Shown here: one piece after another, positions 1 to 8,553 of the stretch
How the letters are laid out: every line of letters starts with the position of its first letter
Numbering within the stretch: the first letter of the stretch is position 1
Assembly: GCF_030398385.1 (NCBI RefSeq)
Contig: NZ_JAOAOQ010000030.1
Span: 1-64,000 of the forward strand
DNA: 64,000 nt
Direction: 5' to 3'
DNA from: Aquibium sp. ELW1220
Lineage (GTDB): Bacteria; Pseudomonadota; Alphaproteobacteria; Rhizobiales; Rhizobiaceae
Program-made: the position numbers and the translations under genes
The notes under the pieces: model-generated
The model's input: the letters and a program-made list of their open reading frames with translations, nothing else
Databases searched by the model: none
Told to the model about the DNA's origin: nothing

Positions 1-432
1 GCCGCCGCCGGCCTCCTCGCCGCCGCCGCCTGCTGCCGAGGTGATGGTGCCGCCGGCGCCGCCGCTGCCGAATTCGCCGTTGCCGCCCGCCGCGCCGTTG
101 GCCGGCAGGAGCGTCGGCGAGATGAAGATCAGGTCCCGGCCGCCGCCGCCTCCGCCGCCGCCATTGCCGGCCGTCCCGCTGGCGCCCGCTCCGGCCGCCG
201 CCGCATTCGTCATCGCGGCGCCGCCGCTGCCCGGATTGCCGGCGCCGTCACCGCCGACGCCGACCTGCGTGCTGCCGCCGTCCGTCCCGCTGGCGCCGTC
301 GGCCCCCTGGATGGGAGCGGCGCCGGCAGGGGCAGCGAAGCCGAGAGCGAGCATCAGGCCGATCGCTGCCAGCGCAGCCCCGCCTGGCCGGCTGCCACGG
401 CTTGCCGGTTCGCCCTGCAAATCGTCGGACAT
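1..432 (-). CDS. Glycine-rich exported protein, N-terminal part (runs off the window start)
   Basis: The minus-strand frame is open from an ATG at 432 to base 1, giving 144 codons without a stop. The first 45 residues have a polar start (MSDDLQGEPASRGSRPGG) and then a hydrophobic stretch ending in AAPAGAAP, which looks like a signal peptide with an Ala-x-Ala cleavage site. The rest is glycine- and alanine-rich (GADGASGTDGGS, a run of seven Gly) with a short non-repetitive insert RDLIFISPTLLPANG. This composition is typical of passenger regions of autotransporters and other secreted glycine-rich repeat proteins, but the C-terminal part that would decide is outside the window. No function is assigned. 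Confidence 0.6.
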   Translation of the reverse strand, partial: MSDDLQGEPASRGSRPGGAALAAIGLMLALGFAAPAGAAPIQGADGASGTDGGSTQVGVGGDGAGNPGSGGAAMTNAAAAGAGASGTAGNGGGGGGGGRDLIFISPTLLPANGAAGGNGEFGSGGAGGTITSAAGGGGEEAGGG

Positions 433-499
433 CGTCTGAACCCGCCGTTTACTCGTTCCCTGCCGCAACCTAAGATCGGTTCTCGGTACAGGCAGCGGC

Positions 500-529
500 G
501 GTTTCAAGCGCAATCTGGCGCCTGAAACC
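500..529. promoter_or_regulatory. 30-bp dyad between divergent genes
   Basis: Arms GGTTTCAaGCGC and GCGCcTGAAACC pair at 11 of 12 positions around a 6-nt centre. It lies in the 156-bp gap between the minus-strand glycine-rich gene and the plus-strand AraC-type regulator. It could be an operator for either gene or an RNA hairpin; no T-run follows on either strand, so a terminator is less likely. Confidence 0.45.
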
Positions 530-588
530 CTGGGTCAAGGAATTGGGACGATGGGTATAGTCGTTGACCCGGCGGGTCCGGCATTCCG

Positions 589-1638
589 ATGAACGCGATC
601 CGGCCCCATGACGACCAGGCTGGCTTCATCGAATGCTATTCGGCCCGGTTTCAGGCCGGCGGCCGCGATGACGCCGCCGCCTATGCCAGCTTCGTCATGG
701 CGGCCTTCGATTTCGAGATCCCCGCCTGCGCCGTGCCCGAAGCCTTCGCCGCCGACACCGGACTGTTCTTTCTGCCCGATGTCACCGTGTCGTGGTCGAG
801 GGGCACGGCGAGCCGCTTCAGCCGGACGACACGCACCATCGCCGCCCGCGGCACCGACCAGATCCTGGTCGTCTGCTACCGCGATGGCTGGTTCGACATG
901 ACGGCCGGCGGGCAGACGAGGCGCGTCGCCGCCGGCGAGCTGGCCTTCGTCGACCTGTCGCAGGAGATCGCCATCGAGGCGCCACGGGTGGACAATCTCA
1001 GCCTCGCGATATCGCGCCGCAGGCTCGAGGCGATGGTGCCTTTCCTCGACCGTGCGAATGGCTTCGTGCGGCCGGTCGATGCGCTGTCGAAACTGCTGCG
1101 CGGCATGATGGAAGACATCGTCGCCCTCGGCCCGACCATGCCCGTGGTCGATGCCCGCGGCATCGCGGACGCGACCCTGCGGCTGGTCGCCGCCTGCCTC
1201 GAGCCGCTGGCGCGCGGGTCGGCCGCGTCCGGGCGCAGCAGCGTCTCGCTGGTCGCGGTCAAGGCGTTCATCGAGCAGCACCTGCTGGATCCCGCACTTG
1301 GCCCGCAGGCGCTGATCGACGCCTTCGGAACCACCCGCTCGACGCTCTACCGCCTGTTCGAGCCCATGGGCGGGGTGACGGCCTACATCGCGCAGCGCAG
1401 GCTCCATCACGCCTTCCGGCTGCTCTCCGACACGCGCCAGCCGCGCGTGCGGATTTCCCGGCTGGCGGCGGAACTCGGCTTCAGCCATCCGTCCGCCTTC
1501 ACCCGCGCCTTCAGGGAAACCTTCGGCCTGTCGCCGAAGGCCGTCCAGGCGCTGGCCCGGCACTCCCGCGAACGGGACGTGCAGCTCATGATCTCGTCCG
1601 AACCGATGCAGTATCTGCGGCCCATCGGCGGCGGCTGA
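589..1638 (+). CDS. AraC-family transcriptional regulator
   Basis: The protein has 349 aa, usual for the long AraC/XylS class. The first ~200 residues fit a ligand-binding/dimerisation domain (AraC_binding_2 type). The last ~110 hold two helix-turn-helix motifs: one around ALIDAFGTTRSTLYRLF, the second around ISRLAAELGFSHPSAFTRAF, followed by the family signature FRETFGLSPKAV. It should act as a DNA-binding activator in the cytoplasm. The divergent neighbour is the glycine-rich exported protein and the gap between them holds a 30-bp dyad, so that gene is a possible target (inference). The effector cannot be read from sequence. Confidence 0.88.
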   Translation: MNAIRPHDDQAGFIECYSARFQAGGRDDAAAYASFVMAAFDFEIPACAVPEAFAADTGLFFLPDVTVSWSRGTASRFSRTTRTIAARGTDQILVVCYRDGWFDMTAGGQTRRVAAGELAFVDLSQEIAIEAPRVDNLSLAISRRRLEAMVPFLDRANGFVRPVDALSKLLRGMMEDIVALGPTMPVVDARGIADATLRLVAACLEPLARGSAASGRSSVSLVAVKAFIEQHLLDPALGPQALIDAFGTTRSTLYRLFEPMGGVTAYIAQRRLHHAFRLLSDTRQPRVRISRLAAELGFSHPSAFTRAFRETFGLSPKAVQALARHSRERDVQLMISSEPMQYLRPIGGG

Positions 1639-2138
1639 GCGGCACCCGCTTTCCCGATACCCCACACGGTCTTCCCGGCCCCCGCACTTGCTTCCCGGCC
1701 ATTGCATCGCAGCGGCCCTCATCGCCGAACTTCCGAGCGTGGTCGAGGCCATGCGCGCCGCCATCGAGGTGCAGGGCGACCTCGCCGAACCCAATACCGG
1801 CCGGGCCCTTTCCGCCGGCCTGATCGACCGCGTCGTGCCGGAAGCCGACCCCGAAGCCGAGGCGCTGTCGCTGGCCCGGTTGCTCGGCGACCGCGACACC
1901 CTCGTCGTCCGCATCGAGGATGAAGGCCAGACGCATTCCGGTCTCCAGGCCCGAAGGGCGGGAAGACACCGCCGTGCGTGGTTTTGTCACGCCGGTTTCC
2001 CGCGCGTTACCCTGTAGGCAGCCCCCTGCAATATGCGCGAGAGCTGATATCTCGCGCCGTCCGGGGACGGCGTGGCGGGCAGGAGGGCGTCGAACTGCGA
2101 ATGAACCGCGAGATGCCTGGGTCGATCCGGACGTGGTG
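1639..2138. other. 500-bp gap holding a gene remnant
   Basis: No intact gene is visible between the AraC regulator and the FAD oxidoreductase. The gap contains a cyclase-like remnant (annotated separately at 1720-1920). Around 2037-2058 there is a short imperfect dyad, GCGCGAGAGCTGATATCTCGCGC, in which GCGCGAGA pairs with TCTCGCGC; it may be a small hairpin or operator in front of the oxidoreductase. Confidence 0.4.
1720..1920 (+). pseudogene. Remnant: adenylate cyclase fragment fused to a second gene fragment
   Basis: Bases 1720-1803 match 4517-4600, inside the downstream adenylate cyclase gene, at 76 of 84 positions with no gaps (both read IAE-PSVVEA-RAAIEVQ-DLAE in the same frame). The match then ends abruptly. 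The same frame continues as SAGLIDRVVPEADPEAEAL, which resembles the C-terminal part of crotonase-fold proteins (GLVDRVV..), although this second assignment is weak. Neither catalytic cyclase residues nor a plausible start belong to the fragment. It looks like decayed DNA from a second cyclase copy or a partial duplication. Confidence 0.5.
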
Positions 2139-3350
2139 ATGCGGATCGCCGTCATCGGCGGGGGCCTCACCGGTTGCCTCATCGCCCTCGAACATGCCGA
2201 GCGGGGCCATGACGTGGTCCTCTTCGACCGGGAGCCCGCGCTCCTCTCGCGCGCGTCGACCGCCAACGAAGGCAAGATCCACCTCGGCTACTGCTATGCG
2301 GCGGATGAAGGCTTTCGGACCGCGGCGCGGCTGATCGAGGATGCCTTGCTGTTCAGGCCGATCCTCGAGCGGTGGATGACACCCGCCGCCTTCGAGGCCT
2401 GCCTCTGCGACCCCTTCCACTACGTCGTCCCGAACGACAGCGCGCTGTCGGTCGACCGGATCACCGCGCATTTCGCCCGCGTCGAAGACCATCTGCGCGA
2501 ACGCCGCCGAACCCTGGGCCTCGCCTATCTCGGCCAGGACGAGGCGTCGCCCTTCCAGTCCTGTCCGCCCGACGATGTCGCCGGCGCCCCGCTCTTCCTC
2601 ACGCAGGAGCGCGGGGTCTGGCCGATCGGCATCGCGCAGGCGATCGACGGCTGCGTCCGCGCCCATCCCCGCATCGAACTCCGCCTCGGCGAAAGGGTTC
2701 GCGCGTTGCAGCCTGCCGGGACGAAATGGCGCGTCGGCCTGTCCGGGCCGGAGGCCGTTGCGGACGGTCCGTTCGACAGGGTCGTCAATGCGGCCTGGGC
2801 GGAGCGGCGCGCCATCGATCGCCGCTCCGGCTTTCCGGCGGCGGGCTCCTGGTTCACGCGCTACAAGTTCGGGGTCATCGTGGAGCAGGCGTCGCTCCTG
2901 CTTGGCGGCGACGTTCCGATGAACACGACGGCCACCTCCGGCCCGTTTGGAGACTGCGTCCACTACCCGGCAAACGACAGCCTCTATTGCAGCTGGTATC
3001 CCGTCGGAATGTGCTACTCGACGATGGATGACGAGCTTGCCCGGCGCCCGGCTCTGCCGGACGATCCGGACGCTCTGATGCGCCGGACATTCGAGGGCTG
3101 CGCCTCGTTCGCCCCCGTCTTTCGCCGTCTCGCGGCGCTGCCGTCGCCGCTGCCCGCACGGATCGTCGGCGACTACATCATTGCCAAGGGCTGGTCCGAC
3201 ATCGACGATCCCGACAGCGAGCTTCACCGCCGCAGTGATCATGGCGTGCGGCAACTTGCCTCCGGCTACTGGTCGATCGAGACCGGAAAATACACCTCGT
3301 CTCCGCGCTGTGCGATCGAATGCGTCGACGCGAGCCTCGGGACGTCCTGA
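2139..3350 (+). CDS. FAD-dependent oxidoreductase (DAO fold)
   Basis: The 403-aa protein starts with a Rossmann dinucleotide-binding motif, MRIAVIGGGLTGCLIALEHA, followed by an acidic ribose-binding position (VVLFDRE) and the DAO-type second segment STANEGKIHLGYCYA. ATG 2139 was chosen because the Rossmann strand begins directly there; GTG codons at 2133 and 2136 are alternatives. FAD oxidoreductases of this class oxidise C-N or C-O bonds of small molecules; the substrate is not evident. Three bases separate it from a glycosyltransferase, so the two are co-transcribed and may act on the same surface glycan or nucleotide sugar (inference). No membrane segment is seen. Confidence 0.8.
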   Translation: MRIAVIGGGLTGCLIALEHAERGHDVVLFDREPALLSRASTANEGKIHLGYCYAADEGFRTAARLIEDALLFRPILERWMTPAAFEACLCDPFHYVVPNDSALSVDRITAHFARVEDHLRERRRTLGLAYLGQDEASPFQSCPPDDVAGAPLFLTQERGVWPIGIAQAIDGCVRAHPRIELRLGERVRALQPAGTKWRVGLSGPEAVADGPFDRVVNAAWAERRAIDRRSGFPAAGSWFTRYKFGVIVEQASLLLGGDVPMNTTATSGPFGDCVHYPANDSLYCSWYPVGMCYSTMDDELARRPALPDDPDALMRRTFEGCASFAPVFRRLAALPSPLPARIVGDYIIAKGWSDIDDPDSELHRRSDHGVRQLASGYWSIETGKYTSSPRCAIECVDASLGTS

Positions 3351-3353
3351 CCG

Positions 3354-4211
3354 ATGTCCTGGTTCCCGCGCCGCAGGCCTCTGGTGTCGATCTGCCTGCC
3401 GATCTACCGAAGCGAGAGCTTCATCCGCGAGACCATCCTGTCGGCGCTCGGCCAGACGGTCCGCGACGTCGAGATCGTCATCTCCAATGACGGCGCCCAC
3501 CCCACCCCCGCGCTCGACGAATTCCGCGGCCGCCGCGAGGTCCGGATCATCGAGCAGCGCGACCGGCTGGGCTGGGTCCAAAACAGCAATTTCGTGTTAA
3601 GCGAGGCGCGCGGCCGCTACGCCATGATCCTGCCGCACGACGACAGGCTCGGCCCCACCTACCTCGAGGCGTGCCTGCGCATCCTGGAAAGGGACCTCGA
3701 CTGCTTCTCGGCCGTCAGCGACATCGCCCACGACGGCGGCGTGATGACGGCGAGCGAAGTCCGGGGCGGCCTTGCCGAGCGGATCGGCCATGTGATGCGC
3801 AACCTGTACAATGGCTACTGCTACCGGGCGCTCATGCGCAACCGGCCGGGCGACCGGGACAGGCTGAAGCTCAGGCCCAATCCGCCGACCGATTTCTGCG
3901 TCGACAGCACCTGGATTCTCCAGCAGGCAGGCTTCGGCGAGCTGCGCCGGGTCCCGGAAACGCTCTACTGGAAGGGCTTTCCGCCGACGAGCACCCACGC
4001 GACCTGGGCGCGCATTCCGCCTCCCCAGCTGCGCGAAGCCTGGACGCGCCATTGCCGCCAGATGGAAGCCATCGCGCTGTCGTTCCTGCCCGACCCGTCT
4101 TTCATTTCCGGACTGGTCCGCCACCGGCTCGACGCACGTCGTGTCGCCGAAACGCCGCTCTACCTGAAGGAGGCGATGATCTCCCCCGATGAGGGCTGCG
4201 AGGCCTTGTAG
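3354..4211 (+). CDS. Family 2 glycosyltransferase
   Basis: The 285-aa protein opens with the GT-A nucleotide-sugar fold of GT2 enzymes: PLVSICLPIYRSESFIRETI (residues ~8-27), the strand VEIVISNDGAHPTP, and the DxD-like metal site MILPHDDRLGP near residue 88. The C-terminal half is divergent and gives no acceptor. No transmembrane helix is visible, so it is probably cytoplasmic or peripheral. It lies 3 bp behind the FAD oxidoreductase. Substrate and product are unknown; no polysaccharide export or polymerase genes are nearby, so this is not part of a complete EPS cluster in this window. Confidence 0.85.
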   Translation: MSWFPRRRPLVSICLPIYRSESFIRETILSALGQTVRDVEIVISNDGAHPTPALDEFRGRREVRIIEQRDRLGWVQNSNFVLSEARGRYAMILPHDDRLGPTYLEACLRILERDLDCFSAVSDIAHDGGVMTASEVRGGLAERIGHVMRNLYNGYCYRALMRNRPGDRDRLKLRPNPPTDFCVDSTWILQQAGFGELRRVPETLYWKGFPPTSTHATWARIPPPQLREAWTRHCRQMEAIALSFLPDPSFISGLVRHRLDARRVAETPLYLKEAMISPDEGCEAL

Positions 4212-4337
4212 GCACCGCCCCCGGCGGTCGGCCGCTCTGGTTCACGAATGGCAGGATGTCTGCCGCGGGCGGAACCTCCCACTGGCATCCACCCCGTCGA
4301 ATGGCTACATACCCCCCGTCACCATCAGGACCCCGCC

Positions 4338-5177
4338 ATGGCCGCTCCCGTCCGCAAGCTCACAACGGTCCTCGCGGCCGACGTGCAGGGCTATTCGCGC
4401 CTGATGGAGCATGACGAGGAGGGCACGCTCGCCACCCTCAAGCTCTATCGCGACTCCATGGCCCGGCTGGTCGGCGCGCATGGCGGGCGCATCGTCAACA
4501 CCTGGGGCGATGCGGTCATCGCCGAATTCCCGAGCGTGGTCGAGGCCGTGCGCGCCGCCATCGAGGTGCAGAACGACCTCGCCGAGCGCAATGCCGGCCG
4601 CCAGCCCGACCAGCGCATGGTCTTTCGCATCGGCATCAATCTCGGCGACGTCATCGTCGAGGGCGACGACATCTATGGCGACGGCGTCAACATCGCCGCG
4701 CGGCTGCAGTCGGAGGCCGAGCCCGGCGGCATCCTGATCTCCAGCACCGTCTTCGACCAGGTCCGCAACAAGATCGCCGTGTCGTTCGATTTCCGCGGCG
4801 ATCTCGTGGCCAAGAACATCGACGAGCCGGTGCCGAGCTATGCGGTGCGGATCGGCGACGCCGCGCATCCGGCGCCCGTGCCCGCGTCGCGACCGGAGCC
4901 GGCGGAGCCGAGCGACTTTCCCGCCTGGGGCCGCGACGCCCCGCCCGCCTCGCCGACCCGCATGCCGGCGCCAGCCGCGCCCGATCGGTTGCCGGGCCGC
5001 GTCCTGCTTGCCCTGCCGCCGGAAATCCGCGGCCTCGTCGGCGCGGCGGCCGTCGTCACCATCATCAACGTCTTCACCTGGAGCGGCACCTTCTGGGCCA
5101 AATGGCCGCTGCTCGGCATCGCGATCGTCATCGGCGGGCGGCTGCTCTTCGGCACCGGACGGCGTCGGCGGGGCTGA
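4338..5177 (+). CDS. Class III adenylate/guanylate cyclase with C-terminal membrane segments
   Basis: The product is 279 aa from ATG 4338. The frame is open upstream, but the conserved domain starts with KLTTVLAADVQGYSRLMEHD directly after this ATG. The catalytic domain (residues ~5-175) shows the metal-binding region LAADVQGYSRLM, then TWGDAVIAEFPS, the second Asp in INLGDVIVEGDDIYGDGVNIAARLQ, and LISSTVFDQV. A proline/alanine-rich linker follows, and the last ~60 residues carry two hydrophobic stretches (VGAAAVVTIINVFTW and WPLLGIAIVIGGRLLF), an inverted layout compared with N-terminally anchored cyclases. Expected role: cAMP synthesis at the membrane. Such genes are highly multiplied in rhizobia. 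Confidence 0.87.
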   Translation: MAAPVRKLTTVLAADVQGYSRLMEHDEEGTLATLKLYRDSMARLVGAHGGRIVNTWGDAVIAEFPSVVEAVRAAIEVQNDLAERNAGRQPDQRMVFRIGINLGDVIVEGDDIYGDGVNIAARLQSEAEPGGILISSTVFDQVRNKIAVSFDFRGDLVAKNIDEPVPSYAVRIGDAAHPAPVPASRPEPAEPSDFPAWGRDAPPASPTRMPAPAAPDRLPGRVLLALPPEIRGLVGAAAVVTIINVFTWSGTFWAKWPLLGIAIVIGGRLLFGTGRRRRG

Positions 5178-5192
5178 TTCGGCGATTTGCGT

Positions 5193-5807
5193 TCACGGAT
5201 AAAGCCGCGTCTTCTCCCACGCATCCCCCGCCCGGTCGAACCGCACGCGGTCGTGCAAGCGGAACGGGCGGTCGTGCCAGAATTCCATCTGCTGCGGCCG
5301 GATGCGGAAGCCCGACCAGTGCGCCGGCCGCGGGATCTCGCCGATGGCGTGCCGCGCGGTGACTTCCGCCACCGCCTTCTCCAGCGCAAACCGGCTCTCC
5401 AGCGGCCGCGACTGCTTCGACGCCCAGGCGCCGATGCGGCTGCCGCGCGGCCGCGAGGCGTAATAGGCGTCAGCCTCGGCGTCGCTCACCACCTCCACCG
5501 GCCCGCGCACCCGGATTTGCCGGCGCAGCGACTTCCAGTGGAAGCACATCGCCGCCTTCATCGACGACAGGATCTGCTGTCCCTTGGCGCTCTCGAAATT
5601 GGTGTAGAAGACGAAGCCCTGCTCGTCGAAGCCCTTCAGCAGCACCATGCGCACGTCGGGCAGGCCGTCCGGATCGACGGTCGCCACCGCCACCGCGTTG
5701 GGATCGTTGATCTCGCTCTTCTCGGCATCCGCGAGCCATTCGGCAAACAGCCGGTAGGGCTCCGGGCTCTCGGTGAAGTCGCTCTGCTGCGTCGTCTCGG
5801 TGTTCAC
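5193..5807 (-). CDS. pdxH: Pyridoxamine/pyridoxine 5'-phosphate oxidase
   Basis: The 204-aa protein has the usual family length. It catalyses the FMN-dependent oxidation of PNP/PMP to pyridoxal 5'-phosphate in the cytoplasm. Recognisable blocks are the FMN-binding strand [22 protein letters not shown], the segment [35 protein letters not shown], and the C-terminal substrate block [15 protein letters not shown] followed by [11 protein letters not shown]. It stands alone on the minus strand, tail to tail with the adenylate cyclase (15 bp apart). Confidence 0.96.
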   Translation of the reverse strand: MNTETTQQSDFTESPEPYRLFAEWLADAEKSEINDPNAVAVATVDPDGLPDVRMVLLKGFDEQGFVFYTNFESAKGQQILSSMKAAMCFHWKSLRRQIRVRGPVEVVSDAEADAYYASRPRGSRIGAWASKQSRPLESRFALEKAVAEVTARHAIGEIPRPAHWSGFRIRPQQMEFWHDRPFRLHDRVRFDRAGDAWEKTRLYP

Positions 5808-5976
5808 GATCGTTGGTCCCGTCCTGGCGTGCCTGCGCGGCGGAACGGGTGCCGTCCGCCGCAGACCTGATACAGGCCGGTTCCGCGGGCGGAAAGGGGC
5901 AGCGAGGCCGAACGACGCGGCCAGCGGCCGACTTCACCACGCTAGGCATGGTGGAGGGTGGCCAATCCCGGTGTGC

Positions 5977-6002
5977 GCGCCCCTGCCTGGGGGCAGGGGC
6001 GC
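5977..6002 (-). terminator. Hairpin downstream of the outer-membrane protein gene
   Basis: Arms GCGCCCCTGCC and GGCAGGGGCGC form a perfect 11-bp stem with a 4-nt loop, starting 18 bp beyond the stop codon of the minus-strand omp gene. There is no T-run, so this may be a stability hairpin or a factor-dependent terminator. Confidence 0.5.
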
Positions 6003-6019
6003 CGGCCAACGCCGTCCGG

Positions 6020-6718
6020 TCAGAAGCGGAAGTTGATGCCCGCCTTGATCATGTGGAAATTGGTGTCTTCGCTGAGGCTGGTCGCGCCGTCGGAGAAGAT
6101 TTCGTCCTCGCCGAGATCGACATAGGAGTACTCCGTCTGGAACGACAGTCGGTCGGTGAAGGCATGTTCCACGCCCAGGCCGACGGCGTAGCCGCTCTTG
6201 CCGACGTCGTCGTCGAACACGGTCGTCCCGTCGAGCACCACCGTCTGGCTCATCTGGCCGTAGGCCCAGCCACCATGGGCATAGAACAGCGTGCGGTCGA
6301 ACGCGTAGCCGGCGCGGGCGCGGACCGTGCCGAGATAGTCGAGGCTCGACTCGAGCGAATTGTCGCCGAAGCCGCCGCCGCTGCTGATCTCGGCGCCGTA
6401 ATTCGTGGCCGCGATGTCGGCCACCGCGCCGAACACCCAGTTGCCGGTCTGCCAGTCGGCGCCGATCTGCACGCCGCCGAAGGCGCCGCGGGCCGAGCCC
6501 TCGATCGATCCGTCGAAATCATCGTCGTCGTCGATGACGAATTCGGAATCGCCGGCGCCGAGGCCGCCGGTGACGCCGATGTACCACCCCGTCCAGTTGT
6601 AGTTTTCGACGACCACGGGCGCTGCGGGCGCCGGAGCGTCGTAGACGATCGCATCGGCGGCGCGCGCGGCGCCGACCAGCGCTACGGACGAGACGAGTGT
6701 CGCAATAAGCAGTTTCAA
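6020..6718 (-). CDS. Outer-membrane beta-barrel protein (Omp25/Omp31-like)
   Basis: The 232-aa product is read from a TTG codon at 6718. That start is supported by a perfect AGGAGG at 6725-6730 with a 6-nt spacer and by an ideal signal peptide directly behind it (KLLIATLVSSVALVGAARAAD). The mature part begins with a proline-rich stretch, then NWTGWYIGVTGGLGAG, the typical first strand of the rhizobial/Brucella Omp25-Omp31 porin-like family, and ends with the C-terminal Phe (FHMIKAGINFRF) required for BAM recognition. An acidic insert (VIDDDDDFDGS) lies in the first surface loop. Role: structural or diffusion barrel of the outer membrane. Confidence 0.88.
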   Translation of the reverse strand: MKLLIATLVSSVALVGAARAADAIVYDAPAPAAPVVVENYNWTGWYIGVTGGLGAGDSEFVIDDDDDFDGSIEGSARGAFGGVQIGADWQTGNWVFGAVADIAATNYGAEISSGGGFGDNSLESSLDYLGTVRARAGYAFDRTLFYAHGGWAYGQMSQTVVLDGTTVFDDDVGKSGYAVGLGVEHAFTDRLSFQTEYSYVDLGEDEIFSDGATSLSEDTNFHMIKAGINFRF

Positions 6719-6724
6719 GACTGA

Positions 6725-6730
6725 CCTCCT
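6725..6730 (-). promoter_or_regulatory. Ribosome binding site deciding a TTG start
   Basis: A perfect AGGAGG on the minus strand lies 6 nt before TTG 6718. No ATG or GTG with comparable spacing exists nearby, so the site fixes the non-ATG start of the outer-membrane protein. Confidence 0.7.
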
Positions 6731-6918
6731 ATGGGAAAATCGGCACGCACGGATGCGGTCCGAACACGCCGAACCGGTAGGGGACCCATTTGTTCCGGAA
6801 AAAAACGAGAAAAAGCCGCATTTCGAACGCGCGGTCTTTTCATGCTCCGCACACCACCTGTTAACCGTTCCGGTCCACACTTCGTAAGGTTCGGATTCAC
6901 TCGACGGGAGTATGCCGG

Positions 6919-7380
6919 GTGACGCGGTCGCATCGGAAGGACAATCTGGGAGTGCGTGTGCCATGGCGCGGCAAGGCTGCCCGCGCGGCGGTGCTGGCGC
7001 TCGCCGTCGTCGCATCCGGCTGCACCTCCCGCTCGCCCAGCCTCGACAGCCTGGGCTTCGATTCGATCAAGACGGGCTCGATTTCAGGCGGCAAGGCGGT
7101 GGCGCCCGACGCCGAGCGCATGTCGGACGAGACCACCATCCGCAACGCCGTGTCTTCCGCCAATCTCGACGAGGTCTCCGGCGGCCGGCTCGCCTGGGCG
7201 AATTCGCAGACCGGCTCCCGTGGCGAGGTCTTCGGCGTCATGGAATACATGGACGAGACGCGCCTGTGCCGCCGCTTCAGGGTGTCGCGCGAAAGCTTCC
7301 AGGGCATCTCGCTCTTCCGCGGCGAGGTCTGCATGTCGATGGCCGGCGAATGGTGGGTCCGGACCTTCGAAGCCGCTTGA
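6919..7380 (+). CDS. Surface lipoprotein-like protein of the RT0821/Lpp0805 family
   Basis: The protein has 153 aa. After a basic start (MTRSHRKDNLGVRVPWRGK) comes a hydrophobic segment ending in VVASGC, a good lipobox with Cys near residue 36, so it is probably lipidated and membrane-anchored. The C-terminal ~70 residues fit the RT0821/Lpp0805 surface-antigen domain: LAWANSQTGSRGEVFGV, LCRRFRVSRESF, a second conserved Cys in FRGEVCMSMAGEWWV. GTG 6952 would shorten the cytoplasmic tail and is also plausible. Family function is unknown; family members are small exported proteins. Confidence 0.75.
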   Translation: MTRSHRKDNLGVRVPWRGKAARAAVLALAVVASGCTSRSPSLDSLGFDSIKTGSISGGKAVAPDAERMSDETTIRNAVSSANLDEVSGGRLAWANSQTGSRGEVFGVMEYMDETRLCRRFRVSRESFQGISLFRGEVCMSMAGEWWVRTFEAA

Positions 7381-7487
7381 CCGCGGCGTCTTTTGCGCCA
7401 CGATCGGACCGGCCAGTCTGGAATTTCTTCCTACGAACGCTCATATTTGCGTGATCAGGAGATTCCTCTCTCACCACGGACAGTCGA

Positions 7488-8426
7488 ATGCGTGATCCCT
7501 ACGAGACATTGGGCGTGGCCAGGACCGCGAGCGCGAAGGACATCAAGTCCGCGTTCCGCAAGCTCGCCAAGAAATATCATCCGGACCAGAACCCCGATGA
7601 CCCGCAGGCGAAGGACCGTTTCAACGCGGCCAACCAGGCCTACGAGATCGTCGGCGACGAGAAGAAGCGTGCCGCCTTCGACCGCGGCGAGATCGACGCA
7701 GACGGCAAGCCGCGCTTCCAGGGCTTCGAGGGTGCCGCCTCCGGCGATCCCTTCGGCGCCTTCCGCCGCGGTCCCGGCGCGGGTGCGGCCGGTGGCCGCG
7801 GGCAGCGGTTCGAGTTCCGGGCCGGCGGCCCCGACGGTGCCGGCTTCGGCGCAGAGGATATCTTCAGCGACCTCTTCGGCCAGGCCTTCGCGCGGGGCGG
7901 CGCGGCAGGCGCGGCCGGCGCGGCCGGGGCATCGGCCCGCGGCGGGCGTCCGGCCGACACCGCGGCCCATCTCGACATCACCATCGAGGACGCGGCGACC
8001 GGCGCCCATGTCTCCGTCGTCTTCCCCAACGGCCGCAAGCTCGCGGTCAAGCTCCCCACCTATGTCGAAGACGGCCAGACCATCCGGCTCAAGGGGCAGG
8101 GCGAAAACGGCGGCGACGCCCTCGTCAAGCTGCGCATCCGCCCGCATCCGCGCTACCGGATCGAGGGGCGCGACCTGCATGCCGATCTCTTCGTCGATCT
8201 GAAGGATGCCGTGCTCGGTGCCAAGCTGCCCGTCGAGACGGTCAAGGGCCGCATCGCCGTCGCGGTGCCCGCCTGGTCGGGTTCCGACAAGGTGCTGCGG
8301 CTCAAGGAACGCGGCCTGCCGCTCAAGGAAGGCGGGACCGGCGATCTCTACGTCCACGTCCGCATCATGCTGCCGCAGGAGGGCCGCGAGGAACTCGAAG
8401 CGCTGATGCGCCGCGCCGCACACTGA
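7488..8426 (+). CDS. DnaJ-like (CbpA-type) co-chaperone
   Basis: The 312-aa protein has an N-terminal J domain (residues 1-65) with the HPD motif in [12 protein letters not shown], then a long Gly/Phe/Ala-rich linker (~70-165). The C-terminal substrate-binding region (~165-310) contains [42 protein letters not shown] and [20 protein letters not shown]. The cysteine-rich zinc domain of DnaJ is absent, which places it with the type II CbpA/DjlA-like J proteins. It would stimulate the ATPase of DnaK. It is followed at 128 bp by fabI. Confidence 0.9.
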   Translation: MRDPYETLGVARTASAKDIKSAFRKLAKKYHPDQNPDDPQAKDRFNAANQAYEIVGDEKKRAAFDRGEIDADGKPRFQGFEGAASGDPFGAFRRGPGAGAAGGRGQRFEFRAGGPDGAGFGAEDIFSDLFGQAFARGGAAGAAGAAGASARGGRPADTAAHLDITIEDAATGAHVSVVFPNGRKLAVKLPTYVEDGQTIRLKGQGENGGDALVKLRIRPHPRYRIEGRDLHADLFVDLKDAVLGAKLPVETVKGRIAVAVPAWSGSDKVLRLKERGLPLKEGGTGDLYVHVRIMLPQEGREELEALMRRAAH

Positions 8427-8553
8427 CGCGTCCCGCCGCCGTCCCTTTCGGCGCCCCGTTCTGTGCCCCCTGCCGTGCCCGTTCTGCGCTTGTCGGGCGA
8501 GGGCGGCTGTGCGATAGGGCAATCCGTCGCAAGCCGGTGCAGGAGAGGACGAA

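Noticed and set aside
41-439. Proline-rich plus-strand frame of 132 codons
   Set aside because: It is the complement of the glycine-rich minus-strand gene, whose frame has a signal peptide and no stop; the plus frame has no start signal or domain.
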